64,000 bases of DNA, taken from positions 1-64,000 of the forward strand of contig DIOT01000056.1 in the NCBI GenBank assembly GCA_002426195.1, read 5' to 3'. The notes under the pieces are model-generated. The model was given only the letters and a program-made list of their open reading frames with translations. It did no database searches and was not told the origin of the DNA. Shown piece by piece: positions 1-9,854 of the stretch (position 1 is the stretch's first letter; each line of letters starts with the position of its first letter). The stretch is from Bacteroidales bacterium UBA5507. GTDB taxonomy: Bacteria; Bacteroidota; Bacteroidia; Bacteroidales; Lentimicrobiaceae. The position numbers and the translations under genes are program-made.

Positions 1-18
1 TTTGAGGAAGTGAAATAA
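1..18 (+). CDS. 3' end of a gene cut by the window edge
   Basis: Frame 1 reads five codons (Phe-Glu-Glu-Val-Lys) and then a TAA stop. A strong hairpin terminator follows about 20 nt later, which supports this being the true end of a plus-strand gene. Nothing can be said about its function. Confidence 0.5.
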   Translation, partial: FEEVK

Positions 19-37
19 TAGGTTCGGAATTAATTGA

Positions 38-75
38 AAAAATCGCAGTAAGGTGCCTTCTTTACTGCGATTTTT
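38..75 (+). terminator. Rho-independent terminator
   Basis: A 14-bp stem (AAAATCGCAGTAA-type arm and its complement) with a short GC-containing loop ends in a T run. It closes the gene that ends at position 18. The A run on the other side would let it work in both directions. Confidence 0.8.
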
Positions 76-76
76 G

Positions 77-107
77 TTTGTGGTGTTATTTTCTTTTATT
101 ACTTTTA
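77..107 (+). promoter_or_regulatory. Candidate promoter of the phosphoesterase lipoprotein gene
   Basis: TTTG at 77-80, a 19-nt spacer and TACTTTTA at 100-107 fit the Bacteroidetes pattern TTTG-N19-TAnnTTTG with one mismatch in the -7 element. It directly follows the upstream terminator and lies about 75 nt before the ATG at 183. Confidence 0.4.
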
Positions 108-182
108 CTGACGCACTATCATATGTGACAGATGCAATTTGTAATAAATTAAGACCTAGTTACTAATTAACCAATTAAACTT

Positions 183-1535
183 ATGAATAGAAAAGCCGGA
201 TTGCTATTATTTTGGATTGCTGCCATATTCCTGTTTGGCTCTTGCAAATCAAACAGCACAAACCCATTCGATACGATGGGAGTTAGTAGTAATGATACTC
301 GTGATAAAATTGTTGTAATAAGTGACCTTCATCTTGGAAGTGACTTGTCATTCTCAGAGAATGTTAAGCATCTTCAACGTTTGGAACAGTTTCTTAATGA
401 GATCAGGCTATCATCTACTGTTAAGGAATTGATTATTGGCGGCGATATGATCGATGAATGGTACATTCCTACGAGAAGTGATACATACGGTGAGGGAACT
501 CAGGCTGACTTTGTAAGGAAAACTGTTGCTGCAAACCAAGGCGTTTTTGATGTTTTAAACGGAATTATTACAGATGGCAATATTAAAGTGACTTACCTTC
601 CCGGGAATCATGATATGGGATTTACTCCTGAAAACATCGAAATGGCTTTACCGGGGATAAATCAGGCACGTGATGCCGGCGAGAAATTTGCTACTGGTAC
701 ATATTATCCTGAAGGTTATCCACAAGTAGCGATTGAGCATGGTCACAGATATGATTTCTTCTGTTCGATGACTCCTAATGCAATTGAAGATGCTCCGGAA
801 TCATTTTTTGCTCCGGGATACTTCTTCGCAAGAATCGCTGCTAACTCTTTTACTGATCCAACAACTCAGGAAGAAGCAACAAAAGTAGGTCCTGTTACTT
901 TAAATGACTCTACCAATCCTGAACAGTATAGTAAATATGTATACTACTCGTTATGGAAAAATATAATGGAGAATGTTATTTATGTAAAGGATGATTTCAA
1001 TGAACCTATTATTAAAACAAACATTGGGGGTCTCACAAAAACCTATTCTATCAATGATATTATACCTATGAATAGTGAGACTGACGGTAGTATTCAAATG
1101 AAACTGTACAATAATTTGTTTACACAAGCCAATTGGGAAGCCCGTCAGTTATACAATAATGTTCGTTCCTTGTCAGAGATCAATGCTGCCATGGTAGGAA
1201 GTCTCCAGACTGTATTTATTGATGAAAGATCAAATGCTCAGTATTTTCAGGATCCTGATTCTGATGTTCGTGTTGTAGTTTTCGGACATACACATATCCC
1301 TATGATAAAGACATATCTTAATTCGAAGGGGGACACATGTCTTTATGCAAATTCCGGCACATGGGAAGATAAGAAATCAAGGGATAAAAATGCCAATATA
1401 GATCAGGATGTAGAAAAGATGGATTTTGTGACTATCGTTCCTGTTAAATCCGATAAGAATAAATTGCAGGTAGGCTTATTTCAATACCAAAAAGGTAAAC
1501 ATGTGCTAAAAGATAGTAAAGAGGTTGAATTATAA
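183..1535 (+). CDS. Calcineurin-like metallophosphoesterase lipoprotein
   Basis: The protein has 450 residues and begins with a lipoprotein signal: a hydrophobic stretch ends in FGSC with the lipid-bearing Cys at residue 21. The metallophosphoesterase signature is complete: D48-x-H50, GGDMIDEW with D88 and D91, GNHD at 141-144, an EHGHRYD stretch, and a C-terminal GHTHIP. These residues hold a dinuclear metal centre in the family, so it is probably an active phosphohydrolase anchored in the cell envelope. The substrate cannot be read from the sequence; the order of motifs resembles UDP-2,3-diacylglucosamine hydrolase relatives, but the lipid anchor speaks against that cytoplasmic role. It stands alone between two terminators. 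Confidence 0.85.
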   Translation: MNRKAGLLLFWIAAIFLFGSCKSNSTNPFDTMGVSSNDTRDKIVVISDLHLGSDLSFSENVKHLQRLEQFLNEIRLSSTVKELIIGGDMIDEWYIPTRSDTYGEGTQADFVRKTVAANQGVFDVLNGIITDGNIKVTYLPGNHDMGFTPENIEMALPGINQARDAGEKFATGTYYPEGYPQVAIEHGHRYDFFCSMTPNAIEDAPESFFAPGYFFARIAANSFTDPTTQEEATKVGPVTLNDSTNPEQYSKYVYYSLWKNIMENVIYVKDDFNEPIIKTNIGGLTKTYSINDIIPMNSETDGSIQMKLYNNLFTQANWEARQLYNNVRSLSEINAAMVGSLQTVFIDERSNAQYFQDPDSDVRVVVFGHTHIPMIKTYLNSKGDTCLYANSGTWEDKKSRDKNANIDQDVEKMDFVTIVPVKSDKNKLQVGLFQYQKGKHVLKDSKEVEL

Positions 1536-1552
1536 ACTTTTATAGATAAATG

Positions 1553-1590
1553 AAAAACCGGCATAAGGATTAAATTATGCCGGTTTTTTT
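1553..1590. terminator. Bidirectional terminator between convergent genes
   Basis: A 14-bp stem (AAACCGGCATAA and its complement) with an 8-nt loop has an A run on the left and a T run on the right. It sits between the convergent phosphoesterase and peroxiredoxin genes and can stop both. Confidence 0.85.
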
Positions 1591-1613
1591 ATAGTCTGTA
1601 ATCAAAACCATGA

Positions 1614-2336
1614 TTAATTATGCATGGGTTGTGTCTTAAGAATTTTATCCATAATAATGTTTTTATCTAGCTTCTTTGTACAAAAGAACCAATCATGACA
1701 GGTAGCACCTTCTCTGGTGTCTTCCATTCTTTCTTTTGCTACACCACAAGAACCGGCAGTCGGAATAATGACATCATCACCGGGACGCCAATCGGCAGGA
1801 GTTGCTACATTGAATTGATCAGCGGTTTGAAGAGCTATTAAAACCCGGTATAGCTCATCGAAATTGCGTCCCAAGCTCAAAGGATAATAGATTATTGTGC
1901 GAATGATTCCCTTTGGATCAATGAAGAATACTGCTCTTACAGCTTTTGTATTGCTTTCACCCGGTTGTATCATTCCATATTTCTTTGCAACGTTCATTGT
2001 AATGTCTTCAATCAACGGAAATTTAACTTCAACATCCTTCATTCCCTTATATTCGATTTTTTCTTTGATTGTTCTCAACCATGCAATATGGCTGTATAGT
2101 CCGTCGACTGAAAGACCAACTAACTGGCAATTAGCGCGTTCAAACTGATCGGCCATTGATGCAAAAGTCATAAACTCGGATGTACAGACTGGCGTAAAGT
2201 CAGCAGGATGGCTGAACAGTATGACCCAGTTTCCAGCATAGTCGGCCGGAAAATTAATAGTACCCTGAGTTGTCACCGCTTCAAATTCTGGGGCTTTGTC
2301 ACCAATTCGTGGCATTGAAAAAGATTCTTGTTCCAT
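1614..2336 (-). CDS. Peroxiredoxin, Prx6/archaeal thioredoxin-peroxidase type
   Basis: Peroxidase that reduces hydrogen peroxide and organic peroxides through a cysteine thiol. The peroxidatic Cys51 sits in DFTPVCTSEF. Two more cysteines lie in a C-terminal CHDWFFC (about 213 and 219), the arrangement described for archaeal peroxiredoxins, where one acts as resolving cysteine. Length is 240 residues, normal for that group. The open frame extends upstream by 46 codons to 2474, but that part is Lys/Asn/His-rich, unlike any peroxiredoxin N-terminus, and the fold begins within ten residues of the ATG at 2336, so I use 2336. It is a single gene with its own terminator shared with the convergent neighbour. 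Confidence 0.9.
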   Translation of the reverse strand: MEQESFSMPRIGDKAPEFEAVTTQGTINFPADYAGNWVILFSHPADFTPVCTSEFMTFASMADQFERANCQLVGLSVDGLYSHIAWLRTIKEKIEYKGMKDVEVKFPLIEDITMNVAKKYGMIQPGESNTKAVRAVFFIDPKGIIRTIIYYPLSLGRNFDELYRVLIALQTADQFNVATPADWRPGDDVIIPTAGSCGVAKERMEDTREGATCHDWFFCTKKLDKNIIMDKILKTQPMHN

Positions 2337-2558
2337 GATTGTAATTGTTAATTTTTTATTTTTTATATGGTTGTGTATTTGTTCACAATGTGGGTCATTA
2401 AAGGCTTCAAAATGTGACTCGATTAACAGATATGATTTGGTTTTGTTCAGGAAATGAATTTCTTTTTTAGACAAAAAGTAAGTGCTGAAATAGAAAAAGC
2501 GTAACTATTGTCGTACTTTGGAATGGTAATTGCGGTAAACTTTAATGAAGAATAGGCT

Positions 2559-2566
2559 TATCTTTG
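2559..2566 (+). promoter_or_regulatory. -7 promoter element (TATCTTTG)
   Basis: The octamer matches TAnnTTTG exactly and lies 22 nt before the ATG at 2589. No good -33 TTTG is found at the usual spacing. A transcript starting just after it would exclude the TTG at 2568 as start, which supports the ATG at 2589. Confidence 0.45.
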
Positions 2567-2588
2567 TTTGACAGTAAAATTACGGCAT

Positions 2589-4142
2589 ATGCTTAAATAC
2601 CATCTTCATGCATTAGTAATTGCATTTTTAATTTTGCCATTTGCTTTACCAGCACAGCAAAAGAAGCCAGTACGACTAGAGTTACAAGTTAAAGATAACT
2701 CAGAAGTATATAAAGTAGTACCATGTGAAGAAAATGGATGTGCTATAATATTTTTAAGCAGTGAGGGCTCTGAAGATGGTAAAATGTTATGGATTACCAC
2801 TTTTCTCGATAAGACACTCACCGAACAGAAGAGATTTGAATTTGACTTACCACGTGGTTTTGTCCTTGAAGAGGCGTTATATGATAATAACCGTCTTGTT
2901 GCATTCTTTTATACTGGCAGGAGTTCGGCTGACACAAATTTTTACCTGGTAGATTTCAACTTTACTGACGGGAAATATTCAACGATTACATACCCTGTGC
3001 CAGGTAGGTCAGGGATATCACATTTCGCGATTTCCGATAATTATGCAATTGCCGGTATTAATACCCGGAATGATGAATCCATGGTATTGCGATATGATAT
3101 GAGGCACCAGAATATTAGTTTGCTTTCAACAGGTATTTCAGATAAAACGGTTATTGAATCAGTTGGAATTAACAGAATAACCAATGGTTTTACCATAATT
3201 TTAAGAACTACTCAATCCCTCAAGAGGCGAAATTATTATGTGGTTAAATACACTTCCCAGGGCCAATCATACAAAACACATCTGTTAAGCAAGTTTGATA
3301 ACTATCTTATTAATATTGCATACATTCACGAAATAAACAATAGCTCTGATATCATCATTGGATCATACGGCACCACTAGCCGCACACGAACAATTGATGG
3401 TCAGGAAATAACCGGTGTGGCATCTACCGGATTCTTTTCAATTGTTTTGAGTGATCAGGGAGAAGAAAATGTTAACATGTACGACTTCTCGGAATTCGAC
3501 CGTTTCTATCGTTATTTAAGGCGACCAACCGAGATAGCACCTCGCAGGACTTTACTGAGACGCGATCGTCCTTCAAGAGAGTATTCTACCACCGACTACA
3601 ACCTACTAGCCCATGATATTTTTGTACAGAATGGTCAGTTCGTGTTTTTGGCAGAAGCATACTATCCGGAATACCGTACTGTAACTACAATGGTCTATGA
3701 TTATTATGGAAGACCTTATCCTTCGACATATTCAGTATTTGATGGATTCAGATATCTGACAACTTTCATTGCGGGCTTTAATGAAAATGGTGAACTACAA
3801 TGGAATAATGATCTTGAACTTACCGATGCACTTACTCAAAGTCTGAGGGAGAGAGTGACTCCTTACGTTTACGATTCAACAACCTTGATGTTGAGCTACG
3901 TAGATGGTGACAGAATTGCATATAAAATAATTGATAAAGGGCAGAATCTTACCAATGTTAGTTATGCCAAGGTAGAGCCGTTGAACAGGCACGATAAAGT
4001 ACAGAAAGAATCAAATAGCTACATTTTACCTTGGTATAACGATTATTTCCTTGTTTACGGATATCAAACTGTAAGGAATTCTTATAGTTCGGAGCGGTCA
4101 AAAGATATCTTTTATCTTTCAAAAGTTGCCTTCAGATTATAG
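2589..4142 (+). CDS. Exported protein of unknown function
   Basis: The 517-residue product begins with a clear signal peptide (hydrophobic core, cleavage likely after FALPA, then QQKK). The rest is rich in short beta-like segments with many aromatic and polar residues and contains stretches such as DNRLVAFFY and DGDRIAYKI at intervals, which would suit a beta-propeller or other all-beta fold. I recognise no family. The start was moved from a TTG at 2568 to the ATG at 2589 because the signal peptide begins there and a promoter element lies just upstream. It probably sits in the periplasm or at the surface. No lipobox and no C-terminal sorting domain are seen. Confidence 0.7.
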   Translation: MLKYHLHALVIAFLILPFALPAQQKKPVRLELQVKDNSEVYKVVPCEENGCAIIFLSSEGSEDGKMLWITTFLDKTLTEQKRFEFDLPRGFVLEEALYDNNRLVAFFYTGRSSADTNFYLVDFNFTDGKYSTITYPVPGRSGISHFAISDNYAIAGINTRNDESMVLRYDMRHQNISLLSTGISDKTVIESVGINRITNGFTIILRTTQSLKRRNYYVVKYTSQGQSYKTHLLSKFDNYLINIAYIHEINNSSDIIIGSYGTTSRTRTIDGQEITGVASTGFFSIVLSDQGEENVNMYDFSEFDRFYRYLRRPTEIAPRRTLLRRDRPSREYSTTDYNLLAHDIFVQNGQFVFLAEAYYPEYRTVTTMVYDYYGRPYPSTYSVFDGFRYLTTFIAGFNENGELQWNNDLELTDALTQSLRERVTPYVYDSTTLMLSYVDGDRIAYKIIDKGQNLTNVSYAKVEPLNRHDKVQKESNSYILPWYNDYFLVYGYQTVRNSYSSERSKDIFYLSKVAFRL

Positions 4143-4282
4143 AATATATCTATATTTATTTCTTGCATACCTGAGTATTTTTTTGTAACTTTATTGCATA
4201 CCGATGGTTAAGATATTTAACACTTTGGTTATGTACGAGCCATAGGTGTTTTAAATTGATTTCTAACCAAAACAAACACCTT

Positions 4283-6829
4283 ATGAAACAAAAGCTTTAC
4301 ACAGTTTTTGCACTGTTGTTTCTATGCATTTTAGCAACAGGCGTTTTTGCACAACATCAGCTTCCATCAGAAATTATCAAGCCGGTAGGATTTGATGTTT
4401 TAGAGAACCTATCACAGGTTAAAGGAATTGAACCCGGATATATTGACCGAACCTGGAAGGAGAGGGTTATTCCAAATAAAGATGGTTTTCTTGAGGAATT
4501 TAAAAATGAAACTTTCACCGGTCCTGATCCGGTATTACAAGATTATCAATCAGCCGCAAGAACAGCTGCTTTGGTTGATAAGAACTTTGATGGACAGATA
4601 AATACAAGTGGTATCGCACCACCTGACACAGATGGAGATGTTAGCCCCAATTACTACATGCAAATGGTTAACCTGTCATTTCAGATTTATGACAAGAATG
4701 GGAATTCATTGTATGGCCCCTATCAAAACAGTACAATATGGTCAGGTTTTGAGGGTCCCTGGACAGGTACGAACGACGGAGATCCTATAGTTTTATATGA
4801 CCAGTATGCTGATCGCTGGCTTGCATCGCAATTTTCATTACCAAATTATCCAAGTGGTCCATTTTACATGCTAATTGCCATATCTACCACTAATGACCCA
4901 AGAGGTGGGTGGTACCGTTATGCCTATTCATTTTCACAAATGCCCGACTATCCAAAATTTGGGGTATGGCCTGATGGCTACTATCTAACCACTAATAGAT
5001 TTGCACCTCCTAATTTGTCATTTGCCGGTGCCGGGGTATATGCAATAGACAGGGCAGCTATGTTAAGTGGTAATTCATCTGCAGCTATAATTTCCTGGAA
5101 CTTGTCAACTTTATATGGTTCCTTATTGCCTGCAGATTTTGACGGAGTGATACCACCAACAGGAAGCCCTGCATATCTGGTAAATCTGGGTTCCGGCTTG
5201 TTGCGTATATGGCAAGCTACTGTTAATTGGTCGAACCCATCAAGTTCGACATTGTCATCTCCTTTATCACTTACTACACAATCATTCAGTACAAGTAGTA
5301 TTGTAATTAATCAGCCCGGAACTTCGCAAACGCTTGATCCACTATCAGATAGACTGATGTTCCGACTTCAATACAGGAATTTTGGCACGCATCAGTCAAT
5401 GGTGTGTAACCATACTGTAAATGCCGGAAGTGGTCAGGCGGGTGTACGTTGGTATGAATTGAGGAAAACTACAGGTAATTGGACAATATACCAGCAGGGA
5501 ACATTCGCACCTAATGATGGGCTTGACAGATGGATGGGAAGTGTTGCGATGAATGGAGCAGGTGACATAGCTATAGGATATTCAGTTGCAGGCAAAACAT
5601 TGTATCCTTCAATCAGATTTGCAGGCAGAACAGCAGCCAATACATTGGGAAATCTCGACATTGTTGAGACCAGTATAGTTGAAGGGACAAAATCTCAAAC
5701 AGGTGTAAATAGGTGGGGAGACTATTCGATGATGTCAGTTGACCCAGTTGATGACAATACTTTTTGGTATACAAATGAATATTCAAATGGAGGATGGAAC
5801 TGGAAGACCAGGATTGCATCATTTAACTTTGGTGAACCTCCGGTTAATGAAGATCCACCGGTTGCGCAATTTGTTGGAAGCCCAACTACACTGCAGGTTG
5901 GTTCTTCAGCACAGTTTACTGATCAAAGTACAAATACCCCAACTTCATGGGCATGGAGTTTTGATAACGGCAGCGGAACAGTGTTGACCAGTACTGTACA
6001 AAATCCAATAATTCAATTTGCAATTGCCGGTAGTTATACTGTTACACTTATTGCTTCTAACCAATATGGCTCAGATAATGAGGTTAAAACAGCGTACATA
6101 ACTGTAAGTGAATTACCTGCGGGATATTGTGCATCACAGGCTACAAATACAACTTCCAGCGATTATATAACAAGGGTAATTGCAGGTGGAATAACTAACA
6201 ATAGCGGTAGAACGCTTTATTCTGATTTTACAAATATTGTCATCCCGGCCAGATTAAGCAGCAGGACCTCATTTTCGTTAAAACCTTACTCAACCACCAG
6301 GAGAGAATATTGGCGGATATGGATTGATTATAATCATGACATGGATTTTAGTGACGCGGGAGAGCTTGTCTATACCGGTAGTAATAAGAAGGGAACTGTG
6401 AATGGGTCATTTGTTGTTCCTTCAACGGCAATGACAGGACAGACACGTATGAGGATTTCAATGAAATATGGCTCATTACCAAGTGCATGTGAGACATTTA
6501 CTAACGGAGAAGTGGAGGATTATACAATTAATATTTCTGCTGCCAAAGAGCCGGAAATTGCAGCTCAGGAGCAGGCTGGAAATAATATAATAGAGCAAAG
6601 TCTCGAATTGTATCCTAATCCCGCCCATGACCAGATTACTCTAAAGGTGGTGGGTAATTCCGGACGGATAAATGTAAAACTTTATAGTGCATTAGGAGTG
6701 ATTCTAAAGGATTTTAATCATGAAGGCGAGTTAAGTACAATTGACCTGAGCGGGTTTAAATCGGGTGTCTATTACATAGGAGTGGATAATGGATTTAAAA
6801 CTGCTTTAAGGAAATTTATTAAAGAGTAG
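4283..6829 (+). CDS. Secreted PKD/GEVED protein with T9SS sorting domain
   Basis: The 848-residue protein has a signal peptide ending in TGVFA, then a long N-terminal region (about 30-520) that resembles beta-propeller-like surface proteins (repeated DPLSDRLMFRLQYR and FWYTNEY-type segments). A PKD domain follows at about 524-610 (FTDQSTNTPTSWAWSFDNG), then a GEVED domain at about 615-755 that ends in the diagnostic GEVEDY. The last 75 residues are a type IX secretion sorting domain (LYPNPAHDQITL, later GVYYIGV). Such proteins cross the outer membrane through the Por secretion system and are attached or released at the surface. The frame opens at a TTG (4256), but the signal peptide starts at the ATG at 4283. 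Confidence 0.85.
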   Translation: MKQKLYTVFALLFLCILATGVFAQHQLPSEIIKPVGFDVLENLSQVKGIEPGYIDRTWKERVIPNKDGFLEEFKNETFTGPDPVLQDYQSAARTAALVDKNFDGQINTSGIAPPDTDGDVSPNYYMQMVNLSFQIYDKNGNSLYGPYQNSTIWSGFEGPWTGTNDGDPIVLYDQYADRWLASQFSLPNYPSGPFYMLIAISTTNDPRGGWYRYAYSFSQMPDYPKFGVWPDGYYLTTNRFAPPNLSFAGAGVYAIDRAAMLSGNSSAAIISWNLSTLYGSLLPADFDGVIPPTGSPAYLVNLGSGLLRIWQATVNWSNPSSSTLSSPLSLTTQSFSTSSIVINQPGTSQTLDPLSDRLMFRLQYRNFGTHQSMVCNHTVNAGSGQAGVRWYELRKTTGNWTIYQQGTFAPNDGLDRWMGSVAMNGAGDIAIGYSVAGKTLYPSIRFAGRTAANTLGNLDIVETSIVEGTKSQTGVNRWGDYSMMSVDPVDDNTFWYTNEYSNGGWNWKTRIASFNFGEPPVNEDPPVAQFVGSPTTLQVGSSAQFTDQSTNTPTSWAWSFDNGSGTVLTSTVQNPIIQFAIAGSYTVTLIASNQYGSDNEVKTAYITVSELPAGYCASQATNTTSSDYITRVIAGGITNNSGRTLYSDFTNIVIPARLSSRTSFSLKPYSTTRREYWRIWIDYNHDMDFSDAGELVYTGSNKKGTVNGSFVVPSTAMTGQTRMRISMKYGSLPSACETFTNGEVEDYTINISAAKEPEIAAQEQAGNNIIEQSLELYPNPAHDQITLKVVGNSGRINVKLYSALGVILKDFNHEGELSTIDLSGFKSGVYYIGVDNGFKTALRKFIKE

Positions 6830-6842
6830 AATATGGGGGAAT

Positions 6843-6877
6843 AAAAAAAGAGGTTGTAATGACAACCTCTTTTTTTT
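6843..6877. terminator. Bidirectional terminator between T9SS gene and tRNA-Leu
   Basis: A 13-bp stem (AAAAAGAGGTTGT, loop AATG, complement) is followed by a T run on plus and by a T run on minus from the left A tract. It ends the PKD/GEVED gene and also the tRNA-Leu transcript, whose 3' end lies 3 nt away. Confidence 0.85.
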
Positions 6878-6879
6878 AT

Positions 6880-6967
6880 TGGTACCCGAGGCCGGACTTG
6901 AACCGGCACGGCCGCAATGGCCAAAGGATTTTAAGTCCTTCGTGTCTACCAATTCCACCACTCGGGC
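6880..6967 (-). tRNA. tRNA-Leu (anticodon UAA)
   Basis: Read on the minus strand, the 7-bp acceptor stem (GCCCGAG with CTCGGGT, one G-U pair), the anticodon loop CTTAAAA, an extended variable arm typical of class II tRNAs, the T loop GGTTCAAGTCC and an encoded CCA are all visible. Length is 88 nt. It lies downstream of tRNA-Gly in the same direction. Confidence 0.95.
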
Positions 6968-6977
6968 ATCCTTGGAA

Positions 6978-7000
6978 TTAAAAAACCCCTGTTGGGGGTT
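6978..7000 (-). terminator. Terminator between tRNA-Gly and tRNA-Leu
   Basis: On the minus strand the stem AACCCC/GGGGTT with a 5-nt loop runs into six T residues. It would end tRNA-Gly transcripts before tRNA-Leu, perhaps partially, because no separate promoter for tRNA-Leu is apparent in the short gap. Confidence 0.65.
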
Positions 7001-7002
7001 CT

Positions 7003-7078
7003 TGGAGCGGAAGACGGGACTCGAACCCGCGACCCTGACCTTGGCAAGGTCATGCTCTACCAACTGAGCTACTTCCGC
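7003..7078 (-). tRNA. tRNA-Gly (anticodon GCC)
   Basis: On the minus strand the acceptor stem GCGGAAG pairs with CTTCCGC, the D arm is AGCTCAGTTGGTAGAGC, the anticodon loop is CTTGCCAAG and the T loop is GGGTTCGAGTCCC. CCA is encoded. Length 76 nt. Confidence 0.97.
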
Positions 7079-7096
7079 TTGTCGCTTTTGAGGCAG

Positions 7097-7126
7097 CAAA
7101 TATACAACCTGTTTTGAAACTGGCAA
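7097..7126 (-). promoter_or_regulatory. Promoter of the tRNA-Gly/tRNA-Leu unit
   Basis: On the minus strand TTG, exactly 19 nt, then TATATTTG gives a full match to the Bacteroidetes sigma-70 pattern. The -7 element ends 18 nt before the mature tRNA-Gly. The -33 element lies only 7 bp past the mutS stop codon. Confidence 0.75.
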
Positions 7127-7133
7127 GCATTTC

Positions 7134-9761
7134 TCAAGATTTTTTTAAAAGATTTTTAATCTCATTCAACTTCATCAATGCTTCTACCGGGGTAAGGGTG
7201 TTTATATCTGTATCAAGAATATCTTCTCTTATCTGCTCAAGTAGTGGATCATTAAGCTGAATAAAACTCAACTGATAAGGATCTCCGGATTTTGTTGTAT
7301 GTTTTTGAACGGATGGCTTTTCGTGAAGTGTCTGACTGTGAGATTTTTCAAGAATTGAGAGCATTTGGTTTGCACGCTCCAATACCCTGTCTGGAATACC
7401 TGCCATCCTTGCAACATGAATTCCAAAACTATGTGCACTACCTCCCGGTTCTAGTTTCCTCATGAAAATTATCAACTTGCCAGCCTCTTTTACAGAGACA
7501 TGATAGTTTTTAATTCTTACCATAGTGTTTGCCATTTCATTAAGCTCATGATAGTGAGTGGCGAACAATACTTTTGGTCTGAATAGAGGGTGTTCATGCA
7601 GAAATTCTGTAATTGCCCATGCAATACTTATACCATCGTAAGTACTTGTACCTCTACCTATCTCGTCGAGAAGTATCAGACTGCGGTTGGAGATATTATT
7701 TAAGATGCTTGCCGTTTCATTCATTTCAACCATGAAGGTTGACTCGCCTGATGAAATGTTATCTGAAGCACCTACTCGGGTAAAAATCTTATCAACCAGT
7801 CCTATCTGAGCAGAATCAGCTGGGACGTAGCAGCCTGCTTGTGCCATTAACACAATTAGTGCTGTTTGCCTTAGTAGTGCGGATTTACCAGACATATTCG
7901 GACCTGTAATAATCATGATCTGCTGTGTCTGGTCGTCAAGATAGACGTTATTAGTGATATATTTTTCGCCGGCGGGTAATTGCTTTTCAATTACAGGGTG
8001 TCGTCCTCCTTTGATATCCAATACATAATCATCGCGTAATTCGGGTCTTGTATAGCCATTAATTGATGAAACCATTGCAAAAGACATCAGGCAGTCGAGT
8101 TTTGCAATAACATTTGCATTGACCTGAATCTGGCTTATATAATCAGTCAGGCTGAGTACAAGATCATTATATAAACGATTCTCCATTTCAAGGATTTTTT
8201 CTTCGGCAGTCAGAATTTTATCCTCATATTCTTTAAGCTCGGGCGTGATATATCTTTCGGAATTGACGAGAGTTTGCTTTCTGGCCCAACTGTCAGGAAC
8301 TTTATCCTTGTGAGTATTTGTTACCTCAAAATAATAACCGAAAACATTATTGAATCCGATTTTCAGTGAAGGAATTCCTGTTACTTCTGATTCATGTTGT
8401 TGCAGTTTTATCAAATAGTCTTTACCTGAAGTTGAGAGGTCACGCAATTCATCCAATTGAGCGTTTACACCTGGAGCAATAACATGCCCCTTGGATACTA
8501 CTACAGATGGATCGGGATATAACTCCCTGGCAATTTTTGCAGAAATCATTGTACAAGGATTCAATTGATCACCGGCAAGTTGCAGGGAACTAATGGGAGA
8601 AGAAAGACATACTTCTTTAACCTGAACTATCGTATCGAGGGCAACTTTAAGTTGAATAACCTCTCGAGGGTTAATTCTTGCAACAGCAACTTTTGCAATA
8701 ATTCTTTCAAGATCTCCAATATACTTAACAAGTTTTTGAAGATTCTGCAAAACATCCTGCTGGTCGAAGAAATAGCCAACTGCTTCAAGCCTTTCATTGA
8801 TTGGCATCTTTTCTTTTAAAGGCAACAAAATCCATCGGCGCAGCATTCTGGCTCCCATAGGGGTAACAGTCTTGTCAAGAATTCCAAGCAGAGTTGAAGC
8901 TTTTTCGAAAGGGGAGGAGATTAGTTCGAGATTTCTAATTGTAAACTTATCGAGCCACACATAATGGTCTTCTTCCATTCGTGCTATCTTGCTGATATGA
9001 CGAACTTTATCATGATTTGTTTCGGCAAGATAATGCATTGCTGCACCAGCAGCAATAATACCGAATTCCTGTTCTTCCACTCCAAACCCTTTTAATGAAG
9101 TTGTTTGAAAATGTTTAACTAACAGGTTGTAAGCAAAGTCAAAAGTAAAAACCCAGTCATCAAAAGTTGAGACGTAGAATTTTTCGCCAAAAAGGTTTAA
9201 CAGATCACTCTTCTTTGATCTTTGGACAATTACTTCACTTGGGCTAAAAGTTTGAAGAAGCTTATCGATATATTCATTTGAGCCTTGTGCAACAAAAAAT
9301 TCTCCGGTAGAGATATCAAGAAAAGAAATCCCACTTGTTTTTGGCATTATGTGAATAGAGGCAAGAAAATTATTCTGCTTGTTTTCAAGTATTTTATCAT
9401 TATATGATACACTTGGAGTGACTAGTTCAGTAACGCCTCTTTTGACGATTGATTTGGTAAGCTTTGGGTCCTCGAGCTGATCGCAGATAGCCACTTTGTT
9501 ACCGGCTCTGACCAATTTGGGAAGATAAGTGTCGAGCGCATGGTAAGGAAATCCTGCAAGTTCTACTGAAGAGGCAGATCCATTTGCCCGACGTGTAAGC
9601 ACAATACCAAGGATTTCAGAAGCTTTAATCGCATCCTCACTAAAAGTTTCATAAAAATCGCCTACCCTAAAAAGTAACAGGGCGTCAGGATATTTGGCTT
9701 TAATACTTAAATATTGTTTCATTAGTGGTGTTTCAACCACTTCACTCAATTCTTTCGCCAA
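7134..9761 (-). CDS. mutS: DNA mismatch repair protein MutS
   Basis: MutS recognises mispaired bases and starts mismatch repair with MutL. At 875 residues it has the normal MutS1 length. The N-terminal mismatch-reading motif GDFYETF is intact (Phe and Glu stack on and contact the mismatch). The C-terminal ATPase shows Walker [16 protein letters not shown], the STFMVEM motif, Walker [16 protein letters not shown] and an ATHYHEL switch. The C-terminal tail is the usual helical one. It is followed directly by the tRNA promoter, with no terminator of its own, so its transcripts may run into tRNA-Gly. A well-formed promoter lies upstream. Confidence 0.98.
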   Translation of the reverse strand: MAKELSEVVETPLMKQYLSIKAKYPDALLLFRVGDFYETFSEDAIKASEILGIVLTRRANGSASSVELAGFPYHALDTYLPKLVRAGNKVAICDQLEDPKLTKSIVKRGVTELVTPSVSYNDKILENKQNNFLASIHIMPKTSGISFLDISTGEFFVAQGSNEYIDKLLQTFSPSEVIVQRSKKSDLLNLFGEKFYVSTFDDWVFTFDFAYNLLVKHFQTTSLKGFGVEEQEFGIIAAGAAMHYLAETNHDKVRHISKIARMEEDHYVWLDKFTIRNLELISSPFEKASTLLGILDKTVTPMGARMLRRWILLPLKEKMPINERLEAVGYFFDQQDVLQNLQKLVKYIGDLERIIAKVAVARINPREVIQLKVALDTIVQVKEVCLSSPISSLQLAGDQLNPCTMISAKIARELYPDPSVVVSKGHVIAPGVNAQLDELRDLSTSGKDYLIKLQQHESEVTGIPSLKIGFNNVFGYYFEVTNTHKDKVPDSWARKQTLVNSERYITPELKEYEDKILTAEEKILEMENRLYNDLVLSLTDYISQIQVNANVIAKLDCLMSFAMVSSINGYTRPELRDDYVLDIKGGRHPVIEKQLPAGEKYITNNVYLDDQTQQIMIITGPNMSGKSALLRQTALIVLMAQAGCYVPADSAQIGLVDKIFTRVGASDNISSGESTFMVEMNETASILNNISNRSLILLDEIGRGTSTYDGISIAWAITEFLHEHPLFRPKVLFATHYHELNEMANTMVRIKNYHVSVKEAGKLIIFMRKLEPGGSAHSFGIHVARMAGIPDRVLERANQMLSILEKSHSQTLHEKPSVQKHTTKSGDPYQLSFIQLNDPLLEQIREDILDTDINTLTPVEALMKLNEIKNLLKKS

Positions 9762-9780
9762 TGCATAGTATCTTTGGAAA

Positions 9781-9810
9781 CAAAAATAAGGACTTTGGTT
9801 AAATAATCAA
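9781..9810 (-). promoter_or_regulatory. Promoter of mutS
   Basis: On the minus strand TTG, 19 nt, then TATTTTTG matches the Bacteroidetes consensus. The -7 element ends 20 nt before the mutS ATG at 9761, so the leader is very short. Confidence 0.7.
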
Positions 9811-9854
9811 CCACATTAAGGGTTTAACCTGAAGGTGATGAACAGATTGTAAAT

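Noticed and set aside
1897..2148. 83-codon plus-strand frame
   Set aside because: It lies inside the peroxiredoxin gene on the opposite strand and has no sign of a function of its own.
6879..7067. 62-codon open frame on the plus strand
   Set aside because: It is the antisense of the two tRNA genes. Peptides of this kind are a known mis-annotation.
6806..7126. 106-codon open frame on the minus strand
   Set aside because: It runs through both tRNA genes and the tRNA promoter, so it is a chance frame.
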